This document shows positions 5,921-7,725 of a stretch of 7,725 nt of DNA, in pieces. Source of the DNA: Spirochaetia bacterium (GTDB taxonomy: Bacteria; Spirochaetota; Spirochaetia; PWKH01). Where the stretch lies: contig JAIPFS010000061.1 of NCBI GenBank assembly GCA_021736545.1, positions 1-7,725 on the forward strand, written 5' to 3'. The notes under the pieces are model-generated. The model was not told the origin of the DNA. It ran no database searches and saw only the letters and a list, made by a program, of their open reading frames with translations. The position numbers and the translations under genes were made by a program. Every line of letters starts with the position of its first letter. Position 1 is the stretch's first letter.

Positions 5921-5948
5921 TTGCTAAAACAGTTCTTTCGTGTATTAT
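5921..5948 (+). promoter_or_regulatory. Possible promoter of the membrane protein/YbjQ pair
   Basis: TTGCTA (5921-5926) and TATTAT (5943-5948, 5/6 to the -10 consensus) are 16 nt apart in the gap before the GTG-started gene at 5982. A start would fall near 5955, leaving a leader of about 27 nt that contains the ribosome site. Confidence 0.4.
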
Positions 5949-5967
5949 GTAGTATCCGAAATTTTTT

Positions 5968-5975
5968 AAGGAGAG
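5968..5975 (+). promoter_or_regulatory. Ribosome-binding site that sets GTG 5982
   Basis: AAGGAGAG (5968-5975) is the strongest Shine-Dalgarno match nearby. Its GGAG ends 8 nt before GTG 5982. No ATG in the same frame competes near it, so the GTG start is well supported. Confidence 0.65.
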
Positions 5976-5981
5976 TCTGCA

Positions 5982-6212
5982 GTGGGTATTGTAGTACAAA
6001 AGGGGATTATTGCTCCCGCCCTGTTTGGTTTGCTTTTTCTGATTCTAAGTGCGGGCTACGCCGCGGTGTTTTTTATTGTGCCTATACCGCTGTTGTTCAA
6101 GCTTATTATCGCCGTGGGGCTGGCGGCGCTTGCAGTGGCTATGGTGTTTGTAATTATTCAAAGGAATAAAGAAATTCAAGAGGAGACGAAAGATGACCTT
6201 AGTAAATACTGA
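5982..6212 (+). CDS. Small two-helix membrane protein
   Basis: This 76-residue protein has two strongly hydrophobic segments (about 9-33 and 38-59) joined by a short turn containing Pro34 and Pro36, then a charged tail NKEIQEETKDDLSKY that is probably cytoplasmic. No named family is recognised. The gene starts at GTG with a good ribosome site (5968-5975) and overlaps the following YbjQ-family gene by 20 nt, so the two are almost certainly translated together. The pairing suggests that the YbjQ protein acts at or near the membrane with this protein (inference). Base composition rises in GC from here relative to the radical SAM gene. An overlapping ORF in another frame (5921-6169) is Cys/Arg-rich with no family features and is judged to be a shadow. 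Confidence 0.75.
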   Translation: MGIVVQKGIIAPALFGLLFLILSAGYAAVFFIVPIPLLFKLIIAVGLAALAVAMVFVIIQRNKEIQEETKDDLSKY

Positions 6213-6504
6213 TTACATTAGCGGAAAGGAGCTGGAGACCCTTGGTCTGGTAAAGGGTTCTACCATCAGGGCAAAGCACCTTGGAAATGATATTGTAGCC
6301 AGCCTGAAGATGATAGTGGGAGGAGAGCTCACCGAATATGGTGATATGATCAACGAAGCCCGGGCGATTGCCACCAAGCGCATGGTAGATGAAGCCACTG
6401 CTTTGGGTGCCGATGCGGTGATAAACGTACGCTATGCCACCAGCAACGTTGCCAAAAGTGCGGCGGAGGTGCTGGTATACGGAACTGCAATAAAATATAT
6501 TTAA
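6193..6504 (+). CDS. ybjQ: YbjQ-family protein (UPF0145 / putative heavy-metal-binding domain)
   Basis: This 103-residue protein matches the YbjQ family along its full length: KGSTIRAKHLGNDI (21-34), the signature IVGGELTEY (41-49), EARAIATKRM (55-64), the hallmark LGADAVINVRY (71-81), and the C-terminal VLVYGTAIKYI (93-103). The family is annotated as a putative heavy-metal-binding domain and forms ring-like oligomers, but a biochemical role is not established, and no Cys or metal-binding His cluster is seen here. The ATG at 6193 lies 6 nt after AGGAGA (6181-6186), inside the end of the upstream membrane-protein gene. Segment 6361-6480 is GC-rich (about 57% by hand count), unlike the radical SAM gene. 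Identification is firm; function is unknown. Confidence 0.9.
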   Translation: MTLVNTDYISGKELETLGLVKGSTIRAKHLGNDIVASLKMIVGGELTEYGDMINEARAIATKRMVDEATALGADAVINVRYATSNVAKSAAEVLVYGTAIKYI

Positions 6505-6629
6505 AACCACCTCTCCATGATTGAAGACTTCTCGTTTGATGAAATGTGGAGACTAAAGCATTTAAGCCCTGTTTTTCCGCCCTCAGGTGTTTAGAATTAG
6601 AGACATACCGGTAATAAGTTACAACTGAC
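6505..6629. other. Convergent intergenic gap with no clear terminator
   Basis: This gap separates the 3' ends of the YbjQ gene (+) and the second histidine kinase (-). It contains TCTCCA (6512-6517) and its complement TGGAGA (6547-6552) with a 29-nt loop, and the small palindrome GAAGACTTC (6523-6531). Neither makes a convincing terminator. Confidence 0.4.
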
Positions 6630-7725
6630 CTATTCCAATTCCAAGACTACACGAACAGTGGTACCTTCTTCTGTGATTATGCTCATAGACCCGTCAAACT
6701 GTACCGTATACCCGTGTACCAGGGTAAGTCCAAAGCCGTATTCCCCCTGTTCTACTATTTCGGGGGGCATGCCGTCTCCGTTATCGGATACTTCTATACA
6801 AAGAAAGTGCGGTCTCTCTTGGTCTTTGTGAATTGATAAATGTATTTCTCCCCGACCGTTTTCCGGAAAGGCGTATTTGATGGAGTTGGTTATAAGTTCG
6901 GTTATGATTATACCCACAGGAAGGGACTGTTTTGAGGTTATTTTCACCTCTTCTATATCGGTACGTATGGAGATTGACTGGTTTAAGATGTAAGCAGCCC
7001 GAATATCACGAAGCAGGGGGGTTAAAAAGGAGGAGAGGTACACAGTGCCTATATCCATGCTGATGTAGAGGGATTGATAGATGTTTTGCATAAGCCTCAT
7101 TTTTGTTTGTACTCCTTCAAGGACCCCCTTAATTTTTACATCGTCAATATTACTCGTTTGCAGTGAGATTATGCTTGAAATTGTATTCATGTGGTTTTTA
7201 ATACGGTGATGGACTTCATGCAACAGATGCTCTTTCTCTTCTAACAGCGTTTCTATCTCCTTTTCTTTCTGTTTACTACGGCTGATATCGGTATAGCTGG
7301 CCACAACGCCCTCAAAGCTGCCGTCAATAATGATGGGAGATCCGGAGACCATAAGGTGTATGGGGTCTCCTTCTTTTGTATATCTGATAGTCTCGGTTGG
7401 TTTGACACGCACGCCTGAGTTAGCTCTACGGCTAAAGGACAGGGCCTCACGGTAGATATCTTTATCATGAAAGGCTATGCACTCATCAATATCTTTCCCC
7501 AAGACCTCCGGTTTCTTGTAATGAAATAGGTGGACCGCCTTATGGTTCCACCCGGTTATACGGTTGTCTTGGTCGAGGGTGACTAGAGCGTTAGGACTGG
7601 TCGTGATAATAGCCTCTGCATACTTTTTCCGTTTTTTATTTGTTTGCTCTAAGGCTTTTCGTTCGGTAATATCCTCTCCGAAACTGATAATACGGTTATC
7701 TTCACCCTTTATCATTGAAATTGAT
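6630..7725 (-). CDS. PAS-HisKA_2 sensor histidine kinase (5' part outside window)
   Basis: The frame is open to the right edge, and the first residues (…SFGEDITERKALEQ) are the end of a PAS/PAC domain. The ATG at 7713-7715 is therefore probably internal and the gene starts beyond 7725. Numbering from that Met: a coiled linker (20-34), a complete PAS domain (about 34-146, ending YTDISRSKQKEKE), a HisKA_2 region with LLHEVHHRIKNHMN (164-177; phosphoacceptor His170), and a HATPase domain with ITELITNSIKYAFPE (271-285), VSDNGDGMP (309-317) and GFGLTLV (327-333), ending at TAG. All ATP-binding motifs look intact. No membrane segment is visible, but one may lie in the missing N-terminus. It is a canonical HisKA_2 kinase, unlike the variant H-box of the kinase at 1074-3347. 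It converges on the YbjQ gene and no receiver is adjacent within the window. Confidence 0.85.
   Translation of the reverse strand, partial: SISMIKGEDNRIISFGEDITERKALEQTNKKRKKYAEAIITTSPNALVTLDQDNRITGWNHKAVHLFHYKKPEVLGKDIDECIAFHDKDIYREALSFSRRANSGVRVKPTETIRYTKEGDPIHLMVSGSPIIIDGSFEGVVASYTDISRSKQKEKEIETLLEEKEHLLHEVHHRIKNHMNTISSIISLQTSNIDDVKIKGVLEGVQTKMRLMQNIYQSLYISMDIGTVYLSSFLTPLLRDIRAAYILNQSISIRTDIEEVKITSKQSLPVGIIITELITNSIKYAFPENGRGEIHLSIHKDQERPHFLCIEVSDNGDGMPPEIVEQGEYGFGLTLVHGYTVQFDGSMSIITEEGTTVRVVLELE

Noticed and set aside
6199..6510. Minus-strand ORF opposite the YbjQ gene
   Set aside because: It mirrors a well-conserved YbjQ coding frame and its translation shows no family features.
6512..6552. 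TCTCCA/TGGAGA pair as a terminator between the convergent genes
   Set aside because: The stem is only 6 bp with a 29-nt loop, and no T-run follows on either strand.
1..7725. CRISPR array, tRNA or rRNA genes
   Set aside because: No regularly spaced repeats and no recognisable tRNA or rRNA segments were seen; the only long repeat is the two-copy block.

Overview
The window is bacterial and carries eight protein-coding genes (seven on +, one on - running off the right edge), plus two copies of a short direct repeat. Shine-Dalgarno sites are of the GGAGG type, TTG and GTG starts are used, and most of the sequence is AT-rich. This would suit a low-GC anaerobe such as a clostridial-type Firmicute. 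HisKA_2-type sensor kinases are also common in spirochaetes and deltaproteobacteria, and nothing visible fixes the phylum.

Layout. Positions 1-291 hold no intact gene: there is a possible terminator, then a 3' coding remnant containing repeat copy A. At 292-1008 is a Rossmann-fold NAD(P)-binding protein. A good sigma-A-like promoter (1025-1053) then leads into a two-gene signalling operon (1074-3712): a membrane histidine kinase whose extracellular sensor looks like an ABC-transporter substrate-binding protein, followed 2 nt later by a receiver-only response regulator. A YefM/YoeB-type toxin-antitoxin module (3819-4331) follows, with an operator-like pair of GTAC cores 12 bp apart upstream. 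Repeat copy B (4368-4496) comes next, then a B12-binding radical SAM protein (4529-5875). A small two-helix membrane protein overlaps a YbjQ-family gene (5982-6504). Finally, a second PAS/HisKA_2 histidine kinase is on the - strand (6630 to the edge).

How they fit together. The kinase and receiver are a plausible two-component pair without a DNA-binding output domain. The antitoxin and toxin form a self-regulated addiction module. The membrane protein and YbjQ protein look translationally coupled. The radical SAM enzyme and the NAD(P)-binding protein have no pathway partner in view.

The most noteworthy structure is the pair of direct repeats, 129 bp each with about 92% identity and a 70-bp identical core. 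They bracket the block of NAD(P)-binding gene, kinase-receiver operon and toxin-antitoxin module. Each copy ends just upstream of a gene and keeps a TTGAAG-N16-TAGAAT promoter-like pair pointing into it. I did not find a convincing new multi-gene system; the repeat-bracketed block is the best candidate for a second look.
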